From contig NZ_FQYY01000007.1 in the NCBI RefSeq assembly GCF_900141885.1, forward strand, positions 1 to 64,000: a stretch of 64,000 nt of DNA, read 5' to 3'. This DNA is from Mesonia phycicola (GTDB taxonomy: Bacteria > Bacteroidota > Bacteroidia > Flavobacteriales > Flavobacteriaceae). This document shows positions 52,477 to 62,780 of the stretch, in pieces (positions within the stretch are counted from its first letter, which is position 1; every line of letters begins with the position of its first letter). Made by a program: the position numbers and the translations under genes. The notes beneath the pieces are model-generated. The model was not told the origin of the DNA. It ran no database searches and saw only the letters and a list, made by a program, of their open reading frames with translations.

Positions 52477-52905
52477 ATGAAAAGAGTTTTTTTTAAATAT
52501 TTCACAACATTATTTTTACTTCTGGTAGGTGTTTTTGCTCATGCAATAGAACATCAACCTAAAGAGGTAAAGAACTCTTTTACCCTACAAGATTTAATTC
52601 AAACAGAACAAGAAGAGTTAAAATCTTTAATTAATCCAGAAATATTTCAATACGTTAAAACCCCTTCTTCTTCAGAAGATAGCTTGCATATAAAAGCTAT
52701 AGATGATATTGAGGTAGAAGAGTATGAGTGGGTTTCTGTAAAAAAAATTATAGAGCGTAATAGAAATCTTACGGCTCTTTTTTACACCTTATTTTCAGAC
52801 TATTTCTTTAAAGAAGAGAATAATAAAATCCTTATTAATAAGGATATTCCAAATTTCCCATCTGTACGTCCACTGTACATAACTTTTTGCGTTTATAGAA
52901 TTTGA
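52477..52905 (+). CDS. Small secreted protein of unknown function
   Basis: A 142-residue protein with signal peptide MKRVFFKYFTTLFLLLVGVF ending AHA. The mature part is acidic and helical (SFTLQDLIQTEQEELKSL, VEEYEWVSVKKIIERNRNLT). No family recognised. It has its own promoter, placed very close to the ATG, and the next gene is 145 bases away. Confidence 0.5.
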   Translation: MKRVFFKYFTTLFLLLVGVFAHAIEHQPKEVKNSFTLQDLIQTEQEELKSLINPEIFQYVKTPSSSEDSLHIKAIDDIEVEEYEWVSVKKIIERNRNLTALFYTLFSDYFFKEENNKILINKDIPNFPSVRPLYITFCVYRI

Positions 52906-53050
52906 TAGTGTTTAGTTTGGTACTTATAGAAATATAAGAATACCTACTTCCCTTTATTAGTAGCTGTTTTGTTTTAAACAGACTACTGTAAGTGTATGTA
53001 TTACTCTTACAAAATAAATATATCCATTCAGATTATAAAAAAATTAAGTT

Positions 53051-54136
53051 ATGATGAGGAGAATTCTCATGCTAATAAGCTTGTTTGCAGTAGTTTTAAA
53101 TACTAGCTGTGAATCAAAAAAAGAACATAAAGAAGAAAAATCAAAACTTTTAGTAACTAGTCCTATTATCAAAGATACGATTACAACTAAAGAGTATGTA
53201 AGTCAAATTCAATCTATTCGTCACATTGAGTTAAGAGCACAAGAAAGAGGTTATGTGCAAGATATTTATGTAGATGAAGGTCAGGCTGTAAAAAAAGGAC
53301 AGCTTTTATTTCAAATTATGCCTAACCTTTATAGAGCAGAAATGCAAAAGGCAAAAGCAGAAGCAGAGTTTGCTAAAATAGAATATCAAAACACCACTAC
53401 CTTGGCAGATAGTAATGTAGTAGCATCTAATGAGCTTGCTATGGCAAAAGCAAAATTTGATAAAGCCAATGCAGAACTAGAATTAGCTAAAGTACATTTA
53501 CAATTTACAGAAATTAGAGCCCCTTTTGATGGTATTATAGACCGTTTTAGAGTAAGAGAAGGTAGTTTAGTAGATGAAGGTGAACTGTTATCTAACCTTT
53601 CAGATAATAGTAAAATGTGGGTGTATTACAATGTACCAGAGGCAGAGTACTTAGATTTTAAAATGAATCATCAAGATAGTACACAAGCTAAAGTAAGCCT
53701 TTTAATGGCAAATAATAAAAAATTTACAGAAGAAGGTCTAGTAGAAACTATTGAAGCAGACTTTAATAATGAAACTGGTAATATTCCTTTTAGAGCAACA
53801 TTTTCTAATCCAGATGGGCTTTTAAGACACGGAGAAACTGGTAGTATACTCTCTACTATACCTTTTAATAATGCATTATTAATTCCTCAAAAAGCAACTT
53901 TTGAAGTACTAGATAAGCACTATGTGTATGTGGTTTCAGAAGACAATAAAATTCACTCTAGAGAAATAAAAATAGGAGGAGAAATACCACATATCTATGT
54001 GGTGACAGAAGGCTTAACAGAAGAAGATAAAATTCTTTTAGAAGGTCTAAGAAAAGTAAGAGAAGGAGATGAAATTTCTTTTGATTATGAAGAGCCTAAA
54101 GATATGCTACGCCACTTACAGCTGTATGCAGAGTAA
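53051..54136 (+). CDS. RND efflux periplasmic adaptor (membrane fusion protein)
   Basis: A 361-residue lipoprotein (signal MLISLFAVVLNTSC). The adaptor parts are in order: lipoyl half-motifs ELRAQERGYVQDIYVDEGQA, a coiled-coil hairpin (KAKAEAEFAKIEYQNTTTL), the second half IRAPFDGIIDRFRVREGSLV, and beta-barrel and membrane-proximal domains with LIPQKATFEVLDKHYVYVV. It links the pump to the outer-membrane channel. It is 24 bases upstream of the RND pump gene. No regulator gene lies next to the operon. Confidence 0.92.
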   Translation: MMRRILMLISLFAVVLNTSCESKKEHKEEKSKLLVTSPIIKDTITTKEYVSQIQSIRHIELRAQERGYVQDIYVDEGQAVKKGQLLFQIMPNLYRAEMQKAKAEAEFAKIEYQNTTTLADSNVVASNELAMAKAKFDKANAELELAKVHLQFTEIRAPFDGIIDRFRVREGSLVDEGELLSNLSDNSKMWVYYNVPEAEYLDFKMNHQDSTQAKVSLLMANNKKFTEEGLVETIEADFNNETGNIPFRATFSNPDGLLRHGETGSILSTIPFNNALLIPQKATFEVLDKHYVYVVSEDNKIHSREIKIGGEIPHIYVVTEGLTEEDKILLEGLRKVREGDEISFDYEEPKDMLRHLQLYAE

Positions 54137-54160
54137 TCATCAATAGTAAAATATAAAAAC

Positions 54161-57100
54161 ATGTTTAGTAAATTTATACATAGACCTGTATTTGCTATAG
54201 TGATTTCGATTATTATAGTTTTTATGGGGTCTCTCGCAATAAAACAACTGCCAATATCGCAGTTCCCACAAATTGCACCTACCACGGTAAATATTTTTAT
54301 AGCTTACCCAGGAGCAAGTGCAGATGTATTAGTAAAATCTACCTTAATTACCCTAGAAAACTCTATTAACGGGGTTCAAGATATGCGCTATATGGCTACA
54401 GATGCAACAAGTGCAGGGGAAGCAACATTAAGAATTATTTTTGAACCAGGTACAGACCCAAATGAAGCAGTAGTACGGGTTAAAACCAGGGTAGATCAGG
54501 TAATGCCTTTACTGCCAGAATTAGTGCAACGAGAAGGGGTTACCATTACACCTATCCAACCGAGTATGTTAATGTACGTTAACCTATACTCGAAAAATGA
54601 AAGTATGGATGAAAAATTTCTATACAATTATGCCAATGTAAAAATGATTCCTGAAATAAACAGGATAAAAGGGATTGCAAGATCACAAATTTTGGGTAGC
54701 CGTAGATACGCAATGCGTGTATGGTTAAATCCAGATCGTATGCGTGCCTACGATGTTTCTGTAGATGAGGTGATGGAGGCCATGCAAGAACAAAGTATTG
54801 TAGGTAGACCTGGTAGATTGGGTAGAAGTTCTGGAATAGAAGCACAATCGTTAGAATATGTACTTACTTATAAAGGGAGGTACAACGAACCAGAAGAATA
54901 TGAAAATATTATAATTAGGGCCAATGCAGATGGAGAAAGTCTTCATTTAAAAGATATTGGTAGAGTAGAATTAGGTAGTGAGTTTTTTGATATTTACTCT
55001 AATCTAGACGGGCATCCTTCTGCAGCTATTGTACTAAAGCAAAGTTACGGTAGTAATGCAAGTGATGTAATAGATAAAGTGAAAGAAGAGCTTGAAGATA
55101 TGAAAGCAGACTTCCCTCCGGGGATGGATTATAAATTGAGTTATGACGTTTCTCAATTCTTAGATGCTTCTATAGAACAAGTGGTAGATACTTTGCGAGA
55201 TGCCTTTATTTTGGTAGCTATTGTAGTATTTATTTTCTTAGGAGATTGGCGCTCTACCTTAATACCTATTTTGGCGGTACCAGTTTCTTTAGTAGGAGCC
55301 TTTTTTGTAATACAATTTTTCGGAATTTCTATTAACCTAGTAACCTTATTTGCCTTAGTACTGGCAATTGGTATTGTGGTAGATGATGCTATTGTGGTGG
55401 TAGAAGCCGTTCACGCTAAGTTTGAAGAGTTTCCGCACATCTCTCCATATCTAGCTGTAAAAAAAGTATTGGGTGAAATTAGTGGAGCTATTATAGCAAT
55501 TACCATGGTAATGGTTTCTGTATTCTTGCCAATTTCATTTATGTCTGGGCCGGTAGGTACTTTTTATAGACAGTTTTCAATTACTATGGCAAGTGCTATT
55601 GTAATTTCAGCATTAATAGCATTAACACTTACTCCAGTATTGTGTGCAATGTTGCTAAAAAACAATCATGGTAAAGAGCGTAAGAAAAATTTATTAACAA
55701 AAGGGTTAGATAAATTCAACGCAGGATTTGATAAACTTACTGGTAAATACGTTGTTCTTTTAAAGAAAATTGTTAGTAGAAGATGGCTAACCTTTGGTAT
55801 TTTAATAGCTTTTTGTGCTGGTATATACTTAGAGAGTCAAGTATTGCCATCTGGTTTTGTACCTAGTGAAGATCAAGGTACTATTTATGCAATTATACAA
55901 ACCCCACCAGGAGCAACTTTAGAAAGAACAAACGAAGTATCTAAAAAACTTCAAGCTATTTGTGAAGAGGTAGATGGTATAGAGTCTGTTTCTTCATTAG
56001 CAGGGTATGAGATTATGACAGAAGGTAGAGGGTCTAACGCGGGTACGTGTTTAATTAACCTTAAAAACTGGTTAGATCGTGAGCATACGGTAACAGAAAT
56101 CATGGAAGAATTAGAAGAGAAATCTAAAGACCTTGGTGCCGTGGTAGAATTTTTTGAGCCGCCAGCAATTCCTGGTTTTGGTTCATCTGGTGGTTTTTCT
56201 ATGCGTTTGCTAGATGAAAATACAGATACAGATTACCAAGAGTTTGATAGAATTAATCAAGAGTTTATGGGTAATCTAAGAAAAAGAAAAGAACTAAAAG
56301 GTCTTTTTACCTTCTTTGCTGCTAACTACCCTCAATATGAACTAGAGATTAATAATGAGCTTGCAATGCAAAAAGGAGTGTCTATAGGTGATGCTATGGA
56401 AAATTTAAATATTCTTATTGGTAGTACTTACGAGCAAGGTTTTATTAAATTTAATAGATTCTTCAAGGTTTACGTACAATCTGATCCTAAATTTAGAAGG
56501 TTGCCATCAGATATTTTGAATATGTATGTAAAAAATGATCATGACGAAATGGTACCTTATTCTGCATTTATGACACTTAAAAAAATGCAGGGACCAAATG
56601 AGGTAACAAGATTTAATATGTACAACTCGGCAGCAATTAGAGGTTTACCAGCAGATGGTTATACCACGGCAGATGCTATTGTTGCTATAAAAGAAGTAGC
56701 AGCAGAGACATTACCTAAAAACTATGATATTGCTTGGGAAGGTTTATCATATGACGAAGCAACAAGAGGTAACGAGTCTATTTATATATTCTTAATAGTG
56801 TTGGTATTTGTTTACTTTGTGTTAGCTGCTCAATATGAGAGTTTTATTATTCCGTTAACGGTGGTTTTCTCACTTCCAGTAGGTGTTTTTGGTTCGTTCT
56901 TATTATTAAAAATGATGGGACTTCAAAACGATATCTATGCACAAATAGGGTTAATAATGTTAGTTGGTCTTCTAGGTAAAAATGCAGTACTTATTGTAGA
57001 GTTTGCTGTATTAAAGCATCACGAGGGAGCTACAATATTAGAAGCGGCTATAGAAGGTGCAAAAGTACGTTTTAGACCAATTTTAATGACATCGTTTGCA

Positions 57101-57364
57101 TTTATTGCAGGGCTAATCCCGTTAATGTTAGCAAGCGGAGCAGGAGCTATAGGTAACAGAACTTTAGGTGCATCTGCATTAGGAGGTATGTTATTTGGGA
57201 CTGTATTTGGTGTAATTATAGTGCCTGGCTTGTATTACATCTTTGGTAGCTTAGCAAGCGGCAGAAAATTAATTAGAGATGAAGAAGATGAATCTTTATC
57301 TGAAGAATTTGTTCACGGAATAGATCAATTTGATTCAACTCAAGATAATGATAAAAATGAATAG
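54161..57364 (+). CDS. RND multidrug efflux pump, HAE1 family
   Basis: A 1067-residue inner-membrane transporter, normal length for AcrB-type proteins. It opens FSKFIHRPVFAIVISIIIV and has the twelve-helix, two-porter-loop plan. TM4 bears the proton-relay acids in ALVLAIGIVVDDAIVVVEAV, and TM10-11 has the matching Lys region (LIMLVGLLGKNAVLIVEFAV). It exchanges drugs or other lipophilic compounds for protons. Its stop overlaps the start of the outer-membrane factor gene. Confidence 0.93.
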   Translation: MFSKFIHRPVFAIVISIIIVFMGSLAIKQLPISQFPQIAPTTVNIFIAYPGASADVLVKSTLITLENSINGVQDMRYMATDATSAGEATLRIIFEPGTDPNEAVVRVKTRVDQVMPLLPELVQREGVTITPIQPSMLMYVNLYSKNESMDEKFLYNYANVKMIPEINRIKGIARSQILGSRRYAMRVWLNPDRMRAYDVSVDEVMEAMQEQSIVGRPGRLGRSSGIEAQSLEYVLTYKGRYNEPEEYENIIIRANADGESLHLKDIGRVELGSEFFDIYSNLDGHPSAAIVLKQSYGSNASDVIDKVKEELEDMKADFPPGMDYKLSYDVSQFLDASIEQVVDTLRDAFILVAIVVFIFLGDWRSTLIPILAVPVSLVGAFFVIQFFGISINLVTLFALVLAIGIVVDDAIVVVEAVHAKFEEFPHISPYLAVKKVLGEISGAIIAITMVMVSVFLPISFMSGPVGTFYRQFSITMASAIVISALIALTLTPVLCAMLLKNNHGKERKKNLLTKGLDKFNAGFDKLTGKYVVLLKKIVSRRWLTFGILIAFCAGIYLESQVLPSGFVPSEDQGTIYAIIQTPPGATLERTNEVSKKLQAICEEVDGIESVSSLAGYEIMTEGRGSNAGTCLINLKNWLDREHTVTEIMEELEEKSKDLGAVVEFFEPPAIPGFGSSGGFSMRLLDENTDTDYQEFDRINQEFMGNLRKRKELKGLFTFFAANYPQYELEINNELAMQKGVSIGDAMENLNILIGSTYEQGFIKFNRFFKVYVQSDPKFRRLPSDILNMYVKNDHDEMVPYSAFMTLKKMQGPNEVTRFNMYNSAAIRGLPADGYTTADAIVAIKEVAAETLPKNYDIAWEGLSYDEATRGNESIYIFLIVLVFVYFVLAAQYESFIIPLTVVFSLPVGVFGSFLLLKMMGLQNDIYAQIGLIMLVGLLGKNAVLIVEFAVLKHHEGATILEAAIEGAKVRFRPILMTSFAFIAGLIPLMLASGAGAIGNRTLGASALGGMLFGTVFGVIIVPGLYYIFGSLASGRKLIRDEEDESLSEEFVHGIDQFDSTQDNDKNE

Positions 57365-58811
57365 AATAGCAAATTATAAAAATGTTGGTATACTAGCCAT
57401 TATAGTTTTAATCTTGGCTAGTTGTGGAGCTCCAGATGTAGCTTTAAGGGATGCAAACACCAAGGTTCCCGATAGCTTTAATAAAGAGGCTCAAGATAGT
57501 ATTAATTCTGCTTTAATAGATTGGAGAGAGTTTTTTATAGATCCTTATTTAAATAATCTTATAGAGGTTGCTTTAGAAAATAATCAAGAATTAAATATTA
57601 CACTACAAGAACTTCAAATAGCAAAAAATGAAGTAAGAGCTAGAAAAGGAGAATATTTACCTTTTGTAGGAATTCAAGGTAGTGCAGAGCTTGAAAAATC
57701 TGGTAAATACACTAGAGATGGGGCGGTAGAAGAAAACTTAGATATTAAAGAGGGTACGGCAATGCCAGACCCTCTTCCTAACTATATGATTGGTGCTTAT
57801 GCCAATTGGGAGTTAGATATTTGGGGAAAATTAAGAAATGCTAAAAAAGCTGCGGTGATGCGTTACCTATCTACTGTTGAAGGAAGAAATTTTATGATTA
57901 CTAATTTAATTGCTGAGGTTTCTAATTCTTATTATGAATTGTTAGCATTAGATAATCAACTAGAAATTTTAAAACGAAATATTGAAATTCAGAGTAATGC
58001 ATTACGTATTGTAAAACTTCAAAAGCAAACGGCAAGAGTTACCGAGTTAGCAGTTCAAAAATTTGAGGCAGAAGTCTTTAAAACAAAGAGTCTTCAATTT
58101 GAAATTCAACAAAAAGTTACAGAAACAGAAAATAAAATTAACTTCTTGCTTGGTAGATATCCTCAACCAATAGAAAGAAATTCAGAAACTTTCTCAAACC
58201 TAATTCCAGATACATTGCAAGCAGGTTTACCATCTCAATTATTACAAAATAGACCAGATGTTAAACAAGCAGAGTTAGATTTAGCTGCCGCAAAATTAGA
58301 TGTAAAAGTAGCAAGAGCTAGGTTTTACCCATCTTTGGGTATATCTGCAGGTGTTGGTTTTAGCGCGTTTAATACTAAGTATTTATTAAATACACCAGAG
58401 TCTTTACTATATTCTATAGCGGGAGATATAGCGGCGCCGTTAATCAATAGAAATGCAATTAAAGCAGCTTATTCAACAGCAAACTCTAAGCAGTTGCAAG
58501 CGGTTTATAATTATGAAAGAAGCATTTTAAATGCTTATATAGAAGTCTCTAACCAGCTTTCAAAAATAAATAATCTAGAAAAAAGTTATGGTTTAAAAGA
58601 GCAAGAGGTTGTAGCTTTAACTAAGTCTATAAAAATTTCTAATGATTTGTTTATCTCTGCAAGAGCAGATTATATGGAGGTACTTTTAACTCAGCGAGAT
58701 GCCTTAGAGTCTAAATTTGAATTAGTTGAAACAAAAAAAGAGCAAATGAGTGCTTTAGTCAATATGTACCAAGCCCTAGGTGGCGGTTGGAGCAGGCAAA
58801 AAATAAATTAG
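57357..58811 (+). CDS. Outer-membrane factor lipoprotein of the RND pump (OprM/TolC-like)
   Basis: About 484 residues from ATG 57357, which overlaps the pump stop by 8 bases. A TTG frame extension upstream is unlikely. Lipobox ILASCG. Family features are GAYANWELDIWGKLRNAKKA, ITNLIAEVSNSYYELLALDN, and the second repeat LLQNRPDVKQAELDLAAAKL and RARFYPSLGISAGVGFS. It forms the trimeric exit channel. The three genes form a complete tripartite efflux operon ending at the terminator at 58.85 kb. Confidence 0.92.
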   Translation: MNRIANYKNVGILAIIVLILASCGAPDVALRDANTKVPDSFNKEAQDSINSALIDWREFFIDPYLNNLIEVALENNQELNITLQELQIAKNEVRARKGEYLPFVGIQGSAELEKSGKYTRDGAVEENLDIKEGTAMPDPLPNYMIGAYANWELDIWGKLRNAKKAAVMRYLSTVEGRNFMITNLIAEVSNSYYELLALDNQLEILKRNIEIQSNALRIVKLQKQTARVTELAVQKFEAEVFKTKSLQFEIQQKVTETENKINFLLGRYPQPIERNSETFSNLIPDTLQAGLPSQLLQNRPDVKQAELDLAAAKLDVKVARARFYPSLGISAGVGFSAFNTKYLLNTPESLLYSIAGDIAAPLINRNAIKAAYSTANSKQLQAVYNYERSILNAYIEVSNQLSKINNLEKSYGLKEQEVVALTKSIKISNDLFISARADYMEVLLTQRDALESKFELVETKKEQMSALVNMYQALGGGWSRQKIN

Positions 58812-58842
58812 TTGTTTGATTTATAGTTTGGTTTTAATTGAT

Positions 58843-58878
58843 GGCCCTCTTATGTTTTTTCATAAGAGGGCTTTTTTT
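58843..58878 (+). terminator. Terminator of the RND operon
   Basis: An 11-bp perfect stem (GCCCTCTTATG / CATAAGAGGGC) with a 6-T loop and seven Ts after it. Confidence 0.88.
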
Positions 58879-58904
58879 GTTACAATTAGGTTTTTATAAC
58901 TTTG
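58877..58904 (+). promoter_or_regulatory. Promoter of the methyltransferase gene
   Basis: TTG at 58877-58879 and TAACTTTG at 58897-58904, 17 bases apart, lie 26 bases before the ATG. Confidence 0.55.
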
Positions 58905-58930
58905 TCTGCAAAATCACTCAATTGTAATTC

Positions 58931-59395
58931 ATGGCAATAGATAGTTTAGCCCAAGGGTATTTTGGTATTGGTATACAAAACGGTAAAACTCCAGAAAATC
59001 TTGGTGTTTTGTGGAGGTCTGCACAAAATTTTGGAGCAAGTTTTATTTTCACCATAGGTAACAGATACCAAAAACAAGCTTGTGATACCCACAAAGCTGT
59101 GGGTGCTATACCTTATTTTCATTATGATAGTTTTACAGAGTTTTATAAGCACTTGCCTAAAAGTGCTTTATTAATTGGGGTAGAGTTAACAGATAATGCA
59201 GAGTGGTTAGAAGAATTTCAACATCCTAGAAGGTGTGTTTACTTATTAGGTGCAGAAGATCATGGCTTAACTAATGAAGCAATAGAGAAATGTCATAAAA
59301 TAGTGAAATTTAAAACTCCCCTTAGTTTAAACGTATCTGTGGCGGGTAGTATCGTGTTGTACGACAGAAGTTTAAAAGGAACTGTGGTTCTTTAA
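58931..59395 (+). CDS. SpoU-type RNA 2'-O-methyltransferase
   Basis: A 154-residue SPOUT-fold enzyme. The three SpoU motifs are visible: NLGVLWRSAQNFGASFIFTI, CVYLLGAEDHGLTNEAIEKC and KTPLSLNVSVAGSIVLYD. It uses SAM to methylate a ribose in tRNA or rRNA; its exact target cannot be read from the sequence. It lacks the N-terminal substrate-binding extension of longer TrmH or RlmB enzymes, so it resembles the short TrmL class. Confidence 0.85.
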   Translation: MAIDSLAQGYFGIGIQNGKTPENLGVLWRSAQNFGASFIFTIGNRYQKQACDTHKAVGAIPYFHYDSFTEFYKHLPKSALLIGVELTDNAEWLEEFQHPRRCVYLLGAEDHGLTNEAIEKCHKIVKFKTPLSLNVSVAGSIVLYDRSLKGTVVL

Positions 59396-59431
59396 AATTT
59401 GCATAGAACATATAATTTCTTTATATTAGAG

Positions 59432-59471
59432 AAATCCCTTTTCGAACTTCTGGTTTGGAGAGGGATTTTTT
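59432..59471 (+). terminator. Terminator after the methyltransferase gene
   Basis: AAATCCCT pairs with AGGGATTT, followed by Ts. Confidence 0.65.
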
Positions 59472-59581
59472 AAGTTATGTAATAGAGGCTAAAAGTTTTT
59501 AAAAGATTAATTGATAGTTAATTAATTCTTTTTTTTCGTAGAAATAGTAATTTTGAGCACATTTTCAATTTTAAAATACCT

Positions 59582-60226
59582 GTGAAAACAAAAACCTCTT
59601 ACTATTCACATCAAGAAGAAAAGTTAAACGTTATCTCTCACGCAATTGGTTTGTTGCTTAGCGTGGTAGGGTTATTTTTTCTGGTTTATAAAGCATTAAA
59701 ATTAAATCAGAATAATTACGTAGCTAGTGTAGTAGTATATGGGATAAGTTTAATAATTCTTTATAGTGCTTCTACTTTTTATCATGCCACTAAAAATAGA
59801 ATTTTAAGAACAAAACTTAATATTTTAGATCACGCTGCAATTTATGTTTTAATAGCAGGTACCTACACTCCTTTTACTTTAATTACATTACCTAAAAATA
59901 CAGGACTTATTTTGTTTTTTGTAGTTTGGACTATTGCATTTTTTGGAGTGATTTTAAAAATTTTCTTTACAGGTAAGTTTAAATTACTCTCTACAATATT
60001 ATATGTGTTAATGGGATGGTTAGTAATTTTTGTTATTAATCCCTTAATAGATAATTTAGCTACACAAGGTTTATATTTACTATTTGCAGGAGGAGTTTTT
60101 TATACCCTTGGCGCAGTTTTGTTTATGATTGAAAAACTTAAATTTAACCATGCTATTTTTCACCTATTTGTATTACTAGGCTCTTTGTCTCATTTCTTCG
60201 CAATTTATCAATACATAATTGTTTAG
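59582..60226 (+). CDS. Hemolysin III family membrane protein
   Basis: A 214-residue protein with seven membrane helices. It has the family's conserved signals: HQEEKLNVISHAIGLLLSVV at the start, STFYHATKNRILRTKLNILD with DHAAIYVLIAGTYTPFTL, and a final HAIFHLFVLLGSLSHFFAIY. These His, Asp and Ser positions form the metal site of the PAQR/HlyIII superfamily, which has hydrolase-like members. The start is GTG. A TAATTTTG box lies 27 bases upstream. Whether it is truly hemolytic is unknown. Confidence 0.85.
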   Translation: MKTKTSYYSHQEEKLNVISHAIGLLLSVVGLFFLVYKALKLNQNNYVASVVVYGISLIILYSASTFYHATKNRILRTKLNILDHAAIYVLIAGTYTPFTLITLPKNTGLILFFVVWTIAFFGVILKIFFTGKFKLLSTILYVLMGWLVIFVINPLIDNLATQGLYLLFAGGVFYTLGAVLFMIEKLKFNHAIFHLFVLLGSLSHFFAIYQYIIV

Positions 60227-60315
60227 GGTTATCTTGTTGTTAATAAGTAAGTTGTTTTTTTATAAAACGTAAAATAGCTTTAAACTTCCCTTTTAAATGG
60301 TAACAGAATTTGAAG

Positions 60316-60323
60316 TATCTTTG
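60316..60323 (+). promoter_or_regulatory. -7 box of era
   Basis: TATCTTTG matches TAnnTTTG and lies 17 bases before the ATG. No clear -33 TTG at normal spacing. Confidence 0.45.
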
Positions 60324-60340
60324 CAGCATAAATAAAAATT

Positions 60341-61225
60341 ATGGCACACAAAGCAGGTTTTGTAAATATTGTAGGTAATCCAAACGTAGGTAAATCTACT
60401 TTAATGAATGCATTTGTAGGAGAGCGTTTGTCTATTATTACTAGTAAGGCACAAACCACGAGACATCGTATCTTAGGAATTGTTAATGGAGAAGATTTTC
60501 AGGTAGTTTTAAGTGATACACCTGGTATTATTAAACCAGCTTATGAGCTTCAATCTTCTATGATGGATTTTGTAAAATCTGCTTTTGAAGATGCAGATGT
60601 ACTTATCTATTTAGTAGAGCTAGGAGAAAAAGAACTAAAAGACGAAGCGTTTTTTGAAAAAATTACTTCTGCAAAAATTCCAGTTTTATTATTGCTGAAT
60701 AAAGTAGATAAAGGAGACCAAATTTCTGTAGAAGAGCAAGTTGGCATCTGGAAAGCTAAAGTGCCAAATGCAGAAGTTTTTGCAATTTCAGCATTAGAAA
60801 ATTTTGGAGTTTCAGAGGTTTTTAACCGTATACTAGCGTTGTTACCAGATTCTCCTCCGTTTTACGATAAAGAAGCATTAACAGATAAGCCAGAGCGTTT
60901 CTTTGTAAATGAAATTATAAGAGAAAAAATACTTTTGCATTATAAAAAAGAAATTCCTTATAGTGTAGAAATTGATACAGAAGAGTTTTTAGAAGAAGAC
61001 ACTATTATTAGAATGCGAAGTGTTATTATGGTAGAGAGAGAAACCCAAAAGGGAATCATTATTGGCCATAAAGGAAGCGCATTAAAAAGAGTAGGGGTAG
61101 AAGCAAGAAAAGACCTAGAAAAATTCTTTGGTAAACAAGTGCATTTAGAACTTTACGTAAAGGTGAATAAGAATTGGAGAAGTGACGAACGCCAACTAAA
61201 AAGGTTCGGTTATAACCAGAAATAA
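60341..61225 (+). CDS. era: GTPase Era
   Basis: A 294-residue GTPase. G1 is GNPNVGKSTLMN, G3 is DTPGIIKP, G4 is LNKVDKGD and G5 is SALENFG. The C-terminal KH domain includes ETQKGIIIGHKGSALKRVGV and VNKNWRSDERQLKRFGYN. It binds the 3' end of 16S rRNA and helps small-subunit assembly. Length and order are normal. It is followed by der with an independent promoter. Confidence 0.96.
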   Translation: MAHKAGFVNIVGNPNVGKSTLMNAFVGERLSIITSKAQTTRHRILGIVNGEDFQVVLSDTPGIIKPAYELQSSMMDFVKSAFEDADVLIYLVELGEKELKDEAFFEKITSAKIPVLLLLNKVDKGDQISVEEQVGIWKAKVPNAEVFAISALENFGVSEVFNRILALLPDSPPFYDKEALTDKPERFFVNEIIREKILLHYKKEIPYSVEIDTEEFLEEDTIIRMRSVIMVERETQKGIIIGHKGSALKRVGVEARKDLEKFFGKQVHLELYVKVNKNWRSDERQLKRFGYNQK

Positions 61226-61253
61226 AATTCTATTAAACATAAAAATACATTAG

Positions 61254-61287
61254 TTGCTTAAAATCCATTTTTTAAGCCGTATTTTTG
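61254..61287 (+). promoter_or_regulatory. Promoter of der
   Basis: TTG at 61254-61256 and TATTTTTG at 61280-61287, with a 23-base spacer, at the edge of the usual 17-23 range; 19 bases before the ATG. Confidence 0.5.
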
Positions 61288-61306
61288 TGCCGAAAATAAA
61301 TTGATT

Positions 61307-62611
61307 ATGAGCAATATTGTAGCTATCGTAGGTCGTCCTAATGTTGGGAAATCTACTTTTTTTAACCGTTTAATTCAACGTAGAGAGGCAATTGTAGATT
61401 CGGTTAGCGGTGTTACAAGAGACCGTCATTACGGAAAATCTGATTGGAACGGAAAAGAATTCTCTCTAATAGATACCGGTGGTTATGTAGTAGGAAGTGA
61501 TGATGAGTTTGAAACAGAAATAGACAAACAAGTAGAGCTTGCTATTGATGAGGCAGATGCTATTATTTTTATGGTAGATGTAGATAGTGGGATTACCCCA
61601 ATGGATGAAGAGGTAGCAAAATTGCTAAGAAAAATTAAAAAGCCTATTTTTTTAGCGGTAAACAAAGTAGATAATAGTTCTAGACAAGCAGATGCAGTAG
61701 AGTTCTATTCTCTTGGTTTAGGTGAATTTTATACCATTGCAGGGATTAACGGTAGTGGTACAGGAGAGTTATTAGATGCTTTAGTTGAAGCATTACCAGA
61801 AAAAGAAGAAGAAGTAGAGGTAGATTTACCAAGATTTGCAGTAGTAGGTCGTCCAAATGCAGGAAAATCTTCTTTTATCAATGCTTTAATTGGGGAAGAG
61901 CGCTACATTGTAACAGACATAGCTGGTACTACTCGTGATGCTATAGATACTAAATACAATCGTTTTGGTTTTGAGTTTAACTTAGTAGATACAGCAGGTA
62001 TTAGACGTAAAGCTAAGGTAAAGGAAGATTTAGAGTTTTACTCGGTAATGCGTAGTGTAAGAGCTATAGAACACTCAGATGTTTGTATTTTAATATTAGA
62101 TGCAACTCGTGGTTTTGATGGGCAAGTTCAAAATATTTTTTGGCTAGCACAGCGTAACAGAAAAGGAATTGTAATTCTTGTAAATAAATGGGATTTGGTA
62201 GAGAAAGAAACCAATACCATGAAAAAAATAGAAGCAGATATTAGAAGAGAAATTGAGCCATTTACAGATGTGCCAATTGTATTTATTTCTGTTTTAGAAA
62301 AGCAAAGAATATTTAAAGCGATAGAAACGGCTGTAGAGGTTTATAAAAACAGAAGTAAAAAGATTAAAACAAGTGAGTTAAATGATACTTTACTTCCTTT
62401 AATAGAAAACTATCCGCCACCAGCATATAAAGGTAAATTTGTAAAAATTAAGTTTATCACGCAATTACCTACTCCGCAACCACAATTTGCATTTTTCTGT
62501 AACTTACCACAATATGTAAGAGAACCATACAAAAGGTTTTTAGAGAATAAATTAAGAGAGAAATTCGATTTTAACGGAGTTCCGGTTTCTGTTTATATGC
62601 GTAAAAAGTAA
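61307..62611 (+). CDS. der: GTPase Der (EngA)
   Basis: A 434-residue protein from ATG 61307, with a TTG frame extension that is not needed. It has two tandem GTPase domains: [16 protein letters not shown] near 10 and [16 protein letters not shown] near 183, each with DTGGYV / DTAGIRR and NKVD / NKWD motifs. A C-terminal KH-like domain follows ([20 protein letters not shown]). It helps 50S ribosome assembly. Normal length and all motifs intact. Confidence 0.96.
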   Translation: MSNIVAIVGRPNVGKSTFFNRLIQRREAIVDSVSGVTRDRHYGKSDWNGKEFSLIDTGGYVVGSDDEFETEIDKQVELAIDEADAIIFMVDVDSGITPMDEEVAKLLRKIKKPIFLAVNKVDNSSRQADAVEFYSLGLGEFYTIAGINGSGTGELLDALVEALPEKEEEVEVDLPRFAVVGRPNAGKSSFINALIGEERYIVTDIAGTTRDAIDTKYNRFGFEFNLVDTAGIRRKAKVKEDLEFYSVMRSVRAIEHSDVCILILDATRGFDGQVQNIFWLAQRNRKGIVILVNKWDLVEKETNTMKKIEADIRREIEPFTDVPIVFISVLEKQRIFKAIETAVEVYKNRSKKIKTSELNDTLLPLIENYPPPAYKGKFVKIKFITQLPTPQPQFAFFCNLPQYVREPYKRFLENKLREKFDFNGVPVSVYMRKK

Positions 62612-62641
62612 ACAAACCCACTTTTAAAATTTTATAATAAA

Positions 62642-62675
62642 GATCACACTAGATATAATTGTTTATATTTAGAGT
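62642..62675 (+). terminator. Terminator after der
   Basis: An imperfect stem (ATCAC-CTAGATATA / TATATTTAG-GTGAT) followed by seven Ts. Confidence 0.6.
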
Positions 62676-62780
62676 GATTTTTTTATACCCAAAGGTTATA
62701 TCTAGAAGTGGTTTGTAATTTTGGAATAAAAAATCAAGTGTCTAACTTTATTAATCTTCTTTAATTAAATTTTAAATCTT

